From positions 1-64,000 of the forward strand of contig CAUYUJ010000916.1 in the NCBI GenBank assembly GCA_963575745.1: a DNA stretch of 64,000 nucleotides, given 5' to 3'. The notes beneath the pieces are model-generated. The model ran no database searches and was not told where the DNA came from. It saw nothing but the letters and a program-made list of their open reading frames with translations. Positions within the stretch are counted from its first letter, which is position 1; every line of letters begins with the position of its first letter. A program made the translations under genes and the position numbers. Below are positions 20,701 to 31,737 of this stretch, piece by piece. The DNA comes from Prorocentrum cordatum (lineage: Eukaryota; Sar; Dinophyceae; Prorocentrales; Prorocentraceae).

Positions 20701-21265
20701 GCCGAAATCAGCCTGGCACCTTCACTCAGTCTCTCAGCACCCGCGAAGGCCCCTTCAGCACAAGCGCTGAACGGGGAAGCACGTGTGTTGCCAGACTTCC
20801 GCTCTGGTGGCTCGCCAGCGTCGAATCGGCAGGCACAGAGTAAAGGATTGGTTGGGCCCGCTGGGGCTCGCGTCTTCGCCCCGCCTGAGCCCCAAAAGGG
20901 CGTGCTCGGCGGAGGGTCCCAGGGGCCGAGGGGGCCCCCCTCGGCGGGGCTTGGCGCTGCGCAGGGTGAGAAAGAGCGCGCGGGGGAGAAGCAAGATGGA
21001 GAGGGCCAAGAGGAGGGGGAGGGCAAGGAGGACAAGGAGGAGACCTCCTGGGGCCCTTGCAGGGGCAAGGCCCCCAGGGGACGAGAACGGTCGTGCTCCT
21101 GCACTGGCCCACCTCCCCCCGTCCCCCACAGTCTCGCCACGTGAATGCGACTCTCCTCTCTCCCCTGACGACGTGCTGGAGGTGTCCCGAAGGCCCCGGG
21201 GTCCAGGGCCGGCTTCCCTCAGGACCCGCCTTCTCCATGCCAGAAGACCCCGCAGGCAGGGGAGC
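20700..21265. other. Spacer, no gene seen
   Basis: GC-rich; a short AAGAGGAGGGGGAGGGCAAG purine patch near 21010. No recognised coding region. Confidence 0.5.
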
Positions 21266-21490
21266 CAGGGCTCGTTTCGATTCCTCCGATTCGATTCGAC
21301 TCGACTTCGATGGCTTCCGATTCCGATTCGATTCGACTTGGGATTCCGATGTGGGTTCCGATGTCTCATTGGAAGCATACTAGCCTGCCGATGTCCGCCG
21401 ATGCGACGTTTCCCGACTTGGCTGCCGATTTCCGCCGATCCAAAAAAATTCGATCGCCGATCCGACCTATCGATTCGATTCTGGGCTCTC
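21265..21490. repeat. GATTC-based minisatellite
   Basis: GATTCGATTCGACTC, GATTCCGAT and GCCGAT words repeat irregularly. Confidence 0.8.
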
Positions 21491-22030
21491 CGGGGGGAGC
21501 GCGAGGGGGGCAGGAGGAGGACGGGGGGCTGGGGATCGGCAGTCGGCGCCGCCCTGGGCCCTGATCCCCAGGAGCTCCCCGAAGGCCGCCCGAGGCCTCG
21601 GGAGCCCGAACATGTTCAGAGCCTTCCACGAGCCTGAGAGATCGGAAATGACAGTCGTCAAGCTTTGCAGCGGAGGGCAAGACTCCGCACGGACCAGGGC
21701 TTTGTGGGCCCCGGAAAACGGCAGGGCCGTTTTGTCATTGTTTCCGAAAAATTGCCCCTTGAAGATGGAAACGGCAAAAAAAAAACACGGGGACCGGGCA
21801 CGGCAAAAAAACGGCTCCAGGCTTGGAACCGGAGCCAGAACCGGTCCAAAAAACGGCGACGGGAACGGAACCGGCAACAAGACGGCCCTGTCGCTTCCAG
21901 GGCCCACTATAAGGATTCGGGGGAGGCCGCTCGTGCTCTCGGCGCGCCGGCCCCGCACTCGGAGGGGGCCGGCCAGGCTCGGCGCCTTGGACAGGCTCCC
22001 GTCGGTGCTGGCCGCGGTGTGACGGGAGCG
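21490..22030. other. Spacer, no gene seen
   Basis: Includes a purine-rich patch with AAACGG words (21755-21890). Nothing recognised. Confidence 0.5.
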
Positions 22031-22142
22031 CGAGGAGGAGGAGGAGGAGGAGGAAGAGGAGGAGGAGGAGGAGGAGGGGGAGGAGGAGGAGGAGGAGGAG
22101 GAGGGGGAGGAGGAGGAGGAGGAGGAGGAGGAGGAGGGGGAG
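22030..22142. repeat. (GGA)n tract
   Basis: Pure GGA with GGGGA interruptions. Confidence 0.95.
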
Positions 22143-22251
22143 CTGTCGCCGGCGCCGTCTTCCCGAGACGGCTCGGCACGCACAGGCGCACCACGAGCGG
22201 TGATGGCCGAAGGGCTGTTGGCGCCGCGGCAGAGGGGGGTAGGGGGAGAGG

Positions 22252-22375
22252 GCGGAGGGCTTCTTAGAAGGAGGCTGCTTCGAAGAAGGCGCCGGCCTTA
22301 CACTTGCATACGAGGCCCGCGCCTTCTAAGAAGCAGGGGTGCTTCTAAGCAGCCTTCCCCCCTCCCCAAAATGGA
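22252..22375. mobile_element. Foldback element, family G (copy 1)
   Basis: A nearly full-length hairpin: GGAGGGCTTCTTAGAAGGAG at the left, and CTTCTAAGCAGCC..CCCTCC at the right. Stems also pair internally (GCCTTCTAAGAAGC). The inverted homologue is at 39551-39669. The following 22400-22750 holds no recognised gene. Confidence 0.75.
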
Positions 22376-22751
22376 GGATGACGATTAATAAATGAGCGGG
22401 GGTCGTGTTCACGCGGCGGCGCCCGGGATGACGATTAGAAAAATCCGGCCGCGGGCTGGAAAACTATGTTTTCATCGTTCTCATCCAGTCAGAAAATTAT
22501 GCAGAAATAGCAGAAAACTATGTTTTAAACCGTTCTCTCCAATGTTTCTATTAATCGCCATCCCGCATTACCCCCCTGTGCGCGCCGCCAAGTCTGCGCG
22601 GGTGTCTTGGTTCAGCGGCTGGGTCCCCCTCTCCGCCACCCCGCGTGCGGCGCCGCCAGCGCCGCCCCCGGCACGCTCCAGGCGCGGGGAGGGGCGCCCA
22701 GAGCGTCGACCCAAGGAGCTCCGCGCGGCCCTCCGAGGTTGACGCTTGTCG

Positions 22752-22915
22752 GGAGGAAAAAAAACACACACAGGCACAATGGATCGTCGACTCCCATGAA
22801 GATATGGAAAAATATGGGAAGTGGGGTGGAAGACGAAAACCCAGAAAATATAGGAAAATATTGAGCATCCTGTTATTTGTGTCTATTTATTTGTGTGTCC
22901 CAGGGCCCCTGCAGT
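22752..22915 (+). repeat. Dispersed repeat family D, intact copy
   Basis: Has AAAAAAACACACACAGGCAC, ATCGTCGACTCCC, GGTGGAAGACGAAAACCCAG, CATCCTGTTATTTGTG and GTGTGTCCCAGGGCCCC in order. It serves as the unoccupied reference for the insertion at 9825-11802. Confidence 0.85.
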
Positions 22916-23039
22916 TTGTGCCGTTGCCTGGTCTCCCTACGGGGTCTTGGAGGACAGGGGCCCTGAGCTGCCTCACTTGTTCTCGGCCTCCCGGGGCCCC
23001 TCCCCAGGACCCAGGACTGTCGGCAAACAATTCGGTGCA

Positions 23040-23119
23040 AAAAACATCCACACACCCACACACACACACAACAATCACAACAACAACAACAACAACAACA
23101 ACAGCAACAACAACAACAA

Positions 23120-23151
<32 letters not shown>

Positions 23152-24785
23152 ATAACAGCAGCAACAACAACAACAACAACAATCATTGTAAGACTGCTCG
23201 CCCTTATCTGCTCGAGTGTCGAGTAACGCGAATTTCCCAAACCCTCGATACCCGCCCTGTTCGTCTTCGATCGAACCCCTTTTGGGGGGTATACCTTTCT
23301 TCCCTGCAGGCCGGGCCCCGGCAAGCGGCGGAGCGGCCGCGGACCGTCGGCCTGGCCAGCGGCAGCGCTGATCGGCGGGGCGGCCGCGGACCGTCGACCC
23401 GACCCCAAGAGGGACGGACAGGGGACCGACCACGACGACGACGACGACGACGTCGACGATGACGACGACGACGACGACGTCGACGACGACGGCAACGACG
23501 GCGACGGCGACGACGACGACGAGCGAAAGCAAGAGCGAGAGAGAACGACAGCAGAGCCACGAAGGACCCAAAGTATGCCACGAAGGGCGACAGCGGGGAC
23601 ACGAAGGGAATGCGTATGGGGCCACGAAGAGCGCGAACGAGCGTGGGCCACGAAGGGCAGATAATGCGGGGCCACAGAAGGCAACGATGGGGCCACTGAG
23701 GGTAGCACCTGGGCCACGTAGGACAATGAGGGGGCCACAAACGGCGACAGCGGGGCCACGAAGGGCATGCACATGGGGCCACAACGGGCGCGAACGAGCG
23801 GGGGCCACGAAGGGCATACGTATGTTGGGCCGCGGAGGGTAAGGACGGGGCCACTGAGGGCAGCAACGGGGACACGAAGGGCAGCGAGGGGGCCACGAAG
23901 GGCGACAGCGGGGCCACGAAGGGCATGCATATGGGGCCACCACGGGCGCGAACGAGCGGGGGCCACGAAGGGCGTACATATATGGGGCCACGAAACAAAG
24001 CGAGGGGGCCACGAAGGGCTGCAACGGGGCCACGAAGGGCAGCGAGGGGGCCACGAAGGGTTGCAACGGGGCCACGAAGGGCTGCAACGGGGCCACGAAA
24101 GGCAGCGAGGGGGCCACGAAGGAATGCAACGGGGCCACTAAACAAAGCGAAGGGGCTGCAACGGGGCCGCGAGGGGCAACGAGGAGGCCACGAGGGGCTG
24201 CAACGGGGCCACGAAACAAAGCGAGGGGGGCACGAAGGGCTGCAACGGGGCCACGAAACAAGCGAGGGGGCCACGAAGGGCTGCAACGGGGCCACGAAAG
24301 GCAGCGAGATCCCGATTCCTAAGTAATCTGTGAAGGGGTCCTAAGCGTGAGCGCGACTCCTGGGTGCCTGGGTGTCGGGAGCGCGGCGCTGGAGTAACTT
24401 TCAAGAAATTCCAACGCAAGGGCGCTATTCATCAGTAAATTTCAAGAACGTCTCCAGCGAGAGCGCGACTCCAGAGCGCAGGAGGAGCGATTCCTGAATA
24501 AGTCGTGAGGAAGTCCCAAGCGAGAGCGCGATTCTTGAAATAAAATGCAAGGAAGTCTCGGGCGGGAGCAGGGGTCCTGGCTAAATTGTGAGGAAGTCTC
24601 AGGCGGGAGCCGTTGTTGTTGTAACCCGGGAGCCAGGGGGCCAGTTTGAGCAGGAAGACTTTCCTTGACAAAAAACAAAGTGCGAGCCCTGGGGGGGCAC
24701 GTCAATTGAAAAAAATCAACGCGCACCGGTGAGGGGGGATCAACAATAATTATTTTTCAAGAATGAAAGTTCAACAACAACAACA
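23040..24785 (+). repeat. Macrorepeat, copy 1
   Basis: Order: (CA)n/(CAA)n; a unique block (23190-23420) with CGATCGAACCCCTTTTGG and two GCGGCCGCGGACCGTCG boxes; (GAC)n; a GGGGCCACGAAGGGC minisatellite (23570-24310); a ~45-bp repeat built on GCGAGAGCGCGATTCC (24310-24610); a unique block with GCCGTTGTTGTTGTAACCCG; and GGGATCAACAATAATTATTT leading into the next (CAA)n. Frames through it are repeat translations. Confidence 0.9.
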
Positions 24786-25033
24786 ACAACAACAATAATT
24801 TTAAGACTGCTCGCCCTTACATGCTCGAGTGTCCAATAGCTCGTATTTCCCAAACCTTCGATACCCGCCCTCTTCGTTTTCGATCGAACCCCTTTTGGGG
24901 GGTATACTTTTCTTCCCTGCAGGCCGGGCCCCGGCACGCGGCGGGGCGGCCGCGGACCGTCGGCCTGGCCAGCGGCAGCGCTGATCGGCGGGGCGGCCGC
25001 GGACCGTCGACCCGACCCCAAGAGGGACGGGGG

Positions 25034-25082
<49 letters not shown>

Positions 25083-25087
25083 TCGAA

Positions 25088-25119
<32 letters not shown>

Positions 25120-25820
25120 GCGAAAGCGAGAGCGAGAGAGAACGACAGCAGGGCCACGAAGGGCACGAAGTAGGCCACGAAGGGCGACAGCGGGGACACG
25201 AAGGGAATGCGTATGGGGCCACGAAGAGCGCGAACGAGCGTGGGCCACGAAGTGCAGATAATGCGGGGCCACAGAAGGCAACTATGGGGCCAGTGAGGTA
25301 GCAACTGGGCCACGTAAGACAGTGAGGGGGACACAAATGGCGACAGCGGGGCCATGAAGGGCATGCACATGGGGCCACAACGGGCGCGACTTCTGGGTGC
25401 CTGGGTGTCGGGAGCGCGGCGCTTGGGCAAATTGCAGGAAATCCCAACGCAAGGCCATTCTTCAGTAAGTTGCAAGCAAGTCTCCAGCGAGAGCGCGACT
25501 CCAGAGCGCAGGAGGAGCGATTCCTGAATAATTTGTACGGAAGTCCCAAGCGAGAGCGCGATTCCTGAAACAAATGCGAGGAAGTCTCGGGCGGGAGCGG
25601 GGGTTCTGGCTAAATTGTAAGAAAGTCTCGAGCGGGAGCCGTTGTTGTTGTAACCCGGGGGCCAGGGGGCCAGTTTGAGCAGGAAGATTTTCCCTGACAA
25701 AAAAAAATGCGAGCGTCGAGGGGCACACTTTGATTGAGAGAAAACAGTATGCACCAGTGAGGGGATCAACAATAATGATTTTCCAGAAATGAGAATTCAA
25801 CAACAACAACAACAACAACA
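24786..25820 (+). repeat. Macrorepeat, copy 2
   Basis: Same block order as copy 1 and directly adjacent in the same orientation. The GGGGCCACGAAGGGC minisatellite is much shorter (25150-25390), which explains the ~1.0 kb length against ~1.7 kb. Confidence 0.9.
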
Positions 25821-25854
25821 ACAATCATTTTACCCGAACGCTCAGTGTTCTCCC

Positions 25855-26030
25855 CAGTGCCAGGGTTTTCTTGCGACACCAGCCAATACCCCCACTTCGT
25901 GGGGGGGCCGTTCAAGCTCTACCAAATATCCAAACGACTCTTCGAGACCACCCACACCCAGCTTCCCGCCCTATGACGTTGGGACACTTCACTTCGTGGC
26001 GTGCGGACGACCCTGGCTACTACACTGGCG
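25855..26030 (+). repeat. Direct duplication, left arm
   Basis: About 170 bp (CCAGTGCCAGGGTTTTC ... CGGACGACC..GGCTACTA) nearly identical to 28955-29125. Both arms follow a GTTCAACAACAAC tract, so the ~3.1 kb between them, including the retrocopied gene, is bracketed by direct repeats. Confidence 0.9.
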
Positions 26031-26575
26031 TGGGGTACACACCCACAGAGGTTGATCACATCTGTTACATATGATGTGGTACACGGTACACGTGAGATGG
26101 TACGCAGTGCCAAGATAGTTGGTCACATTTTTGGGGCAAATTCGTGGGGATGCGATTACAGAAGTACATGTGTTACACTGATGTTATACAGTCCCAAGGA
26201 TGACGCATGCATTGCTCATAGACTCATGGCGCTATGATCCTAACTCTCAGTGCCCAACGCGCGCGTGCACAGCCAGACGGAGGGAGAGAAACACATGTAT
26301 ACAAGGTTCGTGACATACGCACGGTCCACCATGTTGTAAACGATCGCATGCACGGTAAGTTCTGAAATTATACGTATGTACAAGCAGACATGCGAGGGAG
26401 AAAGGGAGATGGCCATCGACAGTTCCAATACGGCTCCAAGGCGGAAGAGGGGGAGGAGGAGCAGGACAAGGAGGAAAGGAGAGAAGCGAGAAAGGAAGAA
26501 CGCAGACGGCGCGGCTCTGGACACAAAGGGGTGCCATACTTTCTCCTGCTTTCGCAAACAGGTCCAGTCACACGT
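26031..26575. other. AT-richer spacer, no gene seen
   Basis: Low-complexity GGTACAC words near 26075-26105 and a purine patch at 26430-26500. It would hold the 3' flank of the minus-strand gene; no poly(A) was recognised. Confidence 0.5.
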
Positions 26576-26617
26576 AGGGGTATACTCAACCGAATGGTCT
26601 TCGCATCCAGAAGCATA

Positions 26618-27836
26618 CTAAAGGCGCGACGCATCGTCGTCTGCGATGGCGCGGAGCGGGCGCGTGGGTGCCCGGCTGCCTGGCTGATACACGTGCGGGC
26701 CTGGCTGATACCCGTGCGGTCCCAGATGCCCAATGAGATTGCCGATACGCCTGCTGGCGGGAAGGCCGGTGCTTGCATACGGCAGTGCTACCGCGAGCAC
26801 GTTGTGGACCTGCGGTGGCAAGGCCTGGTAATCGAGCATGTTCGGAAGCTCGTCGCTCTGACCATACGACCGCCATACGGGCAACCACCACCACTGGTCT
26901 TGACGCGGATACGTGATCTCTGTGCCGACCTCAGGGGATACGTTCCAAAGGGCCATTTTCTGCGGGTCCGTACCCATGAAGGCCGCGTGGTACGCAATGA
27001 ATACGTCCAAGGTGGCCAGGGCCCTGTAGGAGAGGCCGGATACGATCTCCGCATGAATGGGAATAGCGAGCTGACCGAGCAAATACCGCATACTGCGATA
27101 CACCCACTGGCCCGGGTGGACGAAGAGGTTGGCTTTCCAGGCGACGATACCTGCTGCGGTGCACAGCGTGTCGAATACGTGCACAAGGTAGCCAATGGGC
27201 TTCCCAAGCCTCTCATCCTGGAATACCGAGAAGTTCCCGAATACCGCGTTCGCGTAAAAGTACGCGTCGAAGTACAGCCATTCGGGCTCGGCGATGCCCC
27301 CCATACTGTGCTGGTACTCCGGGTCGTTGTTGATCTTCGACTGCCCCGTGGACATACCGCTCGATACGGCGAGGCACACGCACGGTGAGGCACACGCCCG
27401 TAACACCCTCGGGCATGTCTTTGCGAATACGTTCTCCATACCAGGTCTCCAAGTGGCCAGCGTTCTGCACTTGGACAAGCGTGTCTTTGGATGAATACTG
27501 CAGTAGCCACGCCGTTGCGACCCTATCTGGCACATACAGTGGTGGATCCAACTGTCGGAGCGCCCGGCATAATTTGAAAGCGGTATTATACTCAATGCCC
27601 AGGTGGCGGATGGCAGAGCCGTGCTGCTCCTCCAGCTCCTTGGCGCTAGAAATACTGACCGTGCCAGTCACAACCCGATACTTGGCCCACCAAGTCTTGC
27701 ACGCCTGGTGACTAGCATTGATACCCTTTGCCCGGAGCGCCTGATGCAAATAATACGCACTCTCGCAGTCGGCCAAGGGAGGCCGCGACAGCTCAGGGCC
27801 ATACTGCTCGTGAAGGTCTTTCGCCGTCAAAGCCAT
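26618..27836 (-). pseudogene. Retrocopied gene with helical repeat units, one frameshift
   Basis: Intronless minus-strand gene. ATG is at 27836-27834, 22 bp downstream of a relict spliced leader. The first ~145 codons hold two ~60-residue repeats and the start of a third. Unit 1 runs from LTAKDLHEQYG to WWAKYR, unit 2 from SSAKELEEQHG to ATAWLLQY, unit 3 begins GHLETWYGERIRKD. Each pairs an acidic KxLxEQxG helix with an LCRALR-like helix and an aromatic end, like a small helical DNA- or protein-binding repeat. I recall similar arrays in predicted dinoflagellate proteins but cannot verify this. Near 27371-27402 an imperfect 16-bp tandem duplication shifts the frame. The other frame then runs ~255 codons to a stop at 26618, with natural-looking composition (AEPEWLYFDAYFYANAVFG) and no known domain. 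In the first frame the protein stops at 27213. GTAT is strongly over-represented throughout. The function is unknown. Confidence 0.6.
27371..27402. repeat. Imperfect 16-bp tandem duplication in the retrocopy
   Basis: GAGGCACACGCACGGT (27371-27386) is followed by GAGGCACACGCCCGTA. Sixteen is not a multiple of three, and the two readable minus frames meet exactly here. Confidence 0.75.
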
Positions 27837-27858
27837 GATCCAAGAACACAGGCGATAC

Positions 27859-27880
27859 CTTGATCCGAGATGGCTACGGA
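27859..27880 (-). other. Relict dinoflagellate spliced leader
   Basis: Read on the minus strand, these 22 bases match the conserved dinoflagellate spliced leader at 19 of 22 positions: start CCGTAGCCAT, end TCAAG, differences at leader positions 12, 14 and 17. Spliced leaders are added to mRNA by trans-splicing. A copy in the genome directly before a start codon therefore marks a reverse-transcribed, reinserted mRNA. Confidence 0.8.
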
Positions 27881-27884
27881 TATG

Positions 27885-28245
27885 TGCGTCAGCAGTCGGG
27901 GGCCTTCCTGGGGCCGCTTGGGGTCCTCTTGGGGAAGGGGGGAAGCCTCCTGGCGCGGTTTGGGGTCCACTTGAGAGCCTTTGGGGGGCTCCTTGGAACC
28001 ATCTTGGGGCCTCTTGGGGGCTTATTGGACCCTCACGGCGGACTCTTGGGGCCTCTAGAACGCCTCCTGGGGCCATCTTGGGGGTCTCTTGGAGCCACCT
28101 TGGAGCCTCTCTGGAACCTCTTGGGGGCCTCTTGGAGTCCTCTTGAAGCCTCTTGGGACCATCTTGGGCGCCTCTTTGGGCCTCATGGACGCCTCTTGGG
28201 GCCATCTTGCGCGCCTGTTGGGGCCATCTTGGGTTTTAAAGATTC
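27885..28245. repeat. GCCTCTTGGGG repeat block 1
   Basis: About 20 degenerate 10-20-mers (GCCTCTTGGGG, GCCATCTTGGG). The same words form blocks at 35576-35805, 48050-48290 and 58426-58700, with scattered copies near 55990-56060 and 57830-57890. Confidence 0.9.
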
Positions 28246-28438
28246 ATCAAGAGACCGCGAATGGATTTCGAGATTTTTCGGATGAGAAAGTAGTGCGTTT
28301 TCATATGTTTTCTGAACATCGCATCTTGAAATTATTGAAAACCCATTGTGTTTGGCAGGATTTCGACATGCGCGCGCGGCGGCCGCGCGCATGTGCACTT
28401 CGTCTCATTTTTTGCAAGGGATGGTGGCCCTCGCAGGC

Positions 28439-28925
28439 GCGCAACCGTTGTTGGAGAAGTTCAAAGCACCTGAAGAAGTAGCACGCAAAGACCCTTTTGA
28501 CAGAAATGTTTAAAAAGTGGTGTGTTTCCTATGAATCCGCAAGAGCGCGCGGAAGGACATTTTGACAATTTTTTCTTAAAAAACCATTGGGTTTTTGATG
28601 TTTTTATGTTAAAATCGCTACGAAACCTAAGGTTTTGGAAGGATTTCGTCTTGCGAGCGCGAATGTCCACTTTACCTTATTTTTTGCAAGGGATTCTTGA
28701 AATTTGATCAACTAAGAACAAGAATTTTCATTTTCTATTGTTTTTTGCAAGGGAAAACGAGCGTCAACAAAAAACCGGATCCGGGGGTAATCCACTTTTC
28801 TGAAGCTTTCGCAGAAAAATGATGAAAATGTAGCTGCGGCCTAGGTTTTGGGCGGGGGGCGTGCACCAGGGGGTCCAACAATAATAATTCTTTAGAAGTA
28901 ATAGTGTTCAACAACAACAACAACA
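28439..28925 (+). repeat. Direct duplication, copy 1 (~480 bp)
   Basis: Starts GCGCAACCGTTGTTG. Contains CGCAAGAGCGCGCGG, TTTTTGATGTTTTTATGTTA, GGAAGGATTTCGTCTTGCG and TTTTTTGCAAGGGA. Ends in GTTCAACAACAAC. Paired with 29226-29700. AT-richer than the window average; no gene seen. Confidence 0.9.
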
Positions 28926-28954
28926 ATTACTAGCACGTGGGGACACTCCGTTCT

Positions 28955-29125
28955 CACCAGTGCCAGGGTTTTCATAGGAGGCGGGCAATACCCCCACTTT
29001 GTGGGGGGGCCGGTTCAAGCTCTACCAAATTTCCAAACGACTCTTCGCCACCACCCACACCCAGCTTCCCGCCCTATGACGTTCGGACACTTCACTTCGT
29101 GGCATGCGGACGACCGTGGCTACTA
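28955..29125 (+). repeat. Direct duplication, right arm
   Basis: Partner of 25855-26030, same orientation. Confidence 0.9.
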
Positions 29126-29225
29126 TTCAGGGCCCCGCGGCCGACGACGACGGCGTGCGCGCGCGAAGAAAAAACGAATGTGTCCCGCATGGTATTATTT
29201 GACAGGGATGATGGCCCTGGCAGGT

Positions 29226-29700
29226 GCGCAACCGTTGTTGCAGAAGTTCGAAAAAGTTGCTCGCAAAAGCCCGTTTGACAGAAATTATTAAAAAGTGTTG
29301 GGTGTCCTACAAATCCGCAAGAGCGCGCGGGATGAAATTTTGACAATTTTTTCTTGAAAAACCATTGGTTTTTTGATGTTTTTATGTTAAAATCGCTACG
29401 GAAACTAAGGTCTTGGAAGGATTTCGTCTTGCGCGCGCGAATGTCCATTTTACCTTATTTTGTTGCAAGGGATTCTTGAAGTTTGGTTATGTTAGAACAA
29501 GAAATGTCCACTTTAGCTTTTTTTTTTGCAAGGGAAAACCGTTCGTAACAACACAACCGGATCCGGACTCCCCCGTTTTGCCTGAGACTTCCTCACGAAA
29601 ATGATGAAAATGAGGCTGCGGCCTAGGCACGGCGGGAGGGTCGTGCACCAGGGGCCCCAACAATAATTATTCTTTAGAAGTAATAATGTTCAACAACAAC
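29226..29700 (+). repeat. Direct duplication, copy 2 (~475 bp)
   Basis: Homologous to 28439-28925 over its length with scattered substitutions. Spacing is 787 bp. Confidence 0.9.
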
Positions 29701-30936
29701 AATAACAATAACAATAACAATAACAACGACGACGACGACGACAACGACGACGGCAACGACGGCAACAGCAACAACAACAATAACAACAATAGCAGCAACG
29801 ATAACAACGACAACAACAACATCGACAACGACAACAACAGCAAAAACGAGAACAATAACACCAACACTCATGTTTAAACTGATCGGTCTAATCTGCTCGC
29901 GTGGCATCCAACACGTATATCCCAAACCGTCGATATCCACCCTCTTCGTCTTCGATCGTATCACTTTGGGGATATATTTTTCTTACCTGCAACGTGTATG
30001 TCGTGCAGCACCTAAGGCAGGGGAAGAGAGGACGGATGGAAGGAAGGGACAAGGGGGAGAGAGGAGGATGGAGCACGAGAAAGAGAGAGAGAGAGAGAGA
30101 CAGAGTCGCAGGAGGGGGGCTAGGAGCAGAAAACATGTGACCGAACCACACAGGGGCCTACGCCGGGGCCACGAAGGTCAGCAATGGGGCCACGGAGGGC
30201 ACGAGCGACTGGGGGTCACGAAGGGCGAATATATGGGCCACAAAGAGCAGCGAGGGGGCCGCTGAGGGCAGCGGGGGGGAGGCACACGGGGCTACACTGG
30301 GGCCACGAAGGGCAGCAATGGGGCCACTGAGGGCACGAGCGACTGGGGGCCACGAAGGGCGCATATTTGGGCCACAAAAGGCAGCGAGGGGCCTCTGAGG
30401 GCAGCATCGGGGCCACGAAGGGCAGCGACTGGGCCACAAGGGGAGGGGTCACGAAGGGCAGCAATGAGGCACAAAGAGCGCGAGCGAGCATGGGGCACGA
30501 AGGGCATGACCCTGACGGGCGGGCCGAGCGGGTGGATCGATCGTGAGTTCTCCGTGATTAGCAGGAGGTTTCCAGCGAGAGAGCGCTTCCTGAGTAAATT
30601 TAAAGAAGTCCCCAGCGAACGCGCGATTCCTGAATGGCAAGAGCGCGGCGCTTGAGTAGATTGCGAGGAGGTCTCAGGCGGGAGCGCGAGTTTTGAGGAA
30701 ATTGCGACGAAGTCTCAAGCGAGAGCGGTGGACCGGAGTAAATTTCGAGGAAGTATCGAGCGGGAGCCGTTGTTGTTGTTGTAAACAGGGGGGCCAACAA
30801 CAAAGTTTGAGGACGAAAACTTTCCCTGTTAGAAAACCGGGTGCGAGCGCCGGGAGTGGCACTTCAATTAAAAAATACAACAATGGGCTCCGGAGTGGGG
30901 GGATCAACAAGAATTCTTCTTCAGCAAAGAAAGTTC

Positions 30937-30950
<14 letters not shown>
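29701..30950 (+). repeat. Macrorepeat, copy 3 (diverged)
   Basis: Again (CAA)n, then the GCTCG..CCCAAACCGTCGATA block with TTCGTCTTCGATCG, GGGGCCACGAAGGGC units (30160-30500), GAGCGCG units (30540-30760), and the GCCGTTGTTGTTG and GGGGGATCAACAA blocks. It lacks the GCGGCCGCGGACCGTCG boxes. Confidence 0.85.
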
Positions 30951-30982
<32 letters not shown>

Positions 30983-31125
30983 GCAACAGCAACAGCAACA
31001 GCAACGACAACGACAAGGACAACAACAAAACACACGCACACACAGACACACACACACACACACCAGCAACAACAACGACGATAACAACAACAAACAAAAA
31101 GAACAACAAAAACAGAAACAGTCCC
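30935..31125. repeat. (CAA)n, (CAGCAA)n and (CA)n tracts
   Basis: Consecutive microsatellites ending the macrorepeat. Confidence 0.95.
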
Positions 31126-31361
31126 AAGGGAATCCCCAGGATATCCAGGGGCCCGTCTCCGTCAGGACCCGCTTTTCCCTCGCGGCAGAGTCCACGGCAT
31201 GTCGTGGCCGTTTCGTCTTCGGTGACGATCGGCCTTGGCCGGGCGTTCCGTCTTAGTTGATGTTGCTCCTTTGGGCGTATCGTTTAGCGAGTACTGCCAG
31301 GAACCACGAGCGTTCTTGCCAACCAGCCCACGCTTCCTTCAGGATACGTGTCCATCTTGCG

Positions 31362-31400
<39 letters not shown>

Positions 31401-31735
31401 CTCCCCGCGCAGCAACCTGGGGGCCAGCCTCAGGCCCTCCCAGCTCCCCGTGCAGAGGGGCCATAACAGATCTTGGAGCCGGCTTGCTCCCACAACGAAG
31501 CACGTGCGTAGCGCCACCGATCGAAGGGTAAAAAGGAGGCTGCGCTTCGGCCGAGAGTCGAGCGTCTCCGCGGGTTGCGATCCTCATTCAAAGGAGCTGG
31601 TAGGAGTGGGTGGGATGCACGCTGTCACGTACGGTTCGTCTGTCATCGGCATCGCGGATGACAGGTTGAGAGACATGCGTTCGCTCGTCGGTTAGGCGAC
31701 CTTCGGCACGCCCGCGGGCAGATCACAGACGATGG
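31126..31735. other. Spacer with (GCTT)n
   Basis: Pure GCTT tetranucleotides at 31360-31400; otherwise unique. No gene recognised. Confidence 0.6.
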
Positions 31736-31737
31736 AT

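Noticed and set aside
31600-31660. CACGTACGGTTCG resembling one strand of a group II intron domain V
   Set aside because: The partner strand and bulge do not fit, and no maturase frame is nearby.
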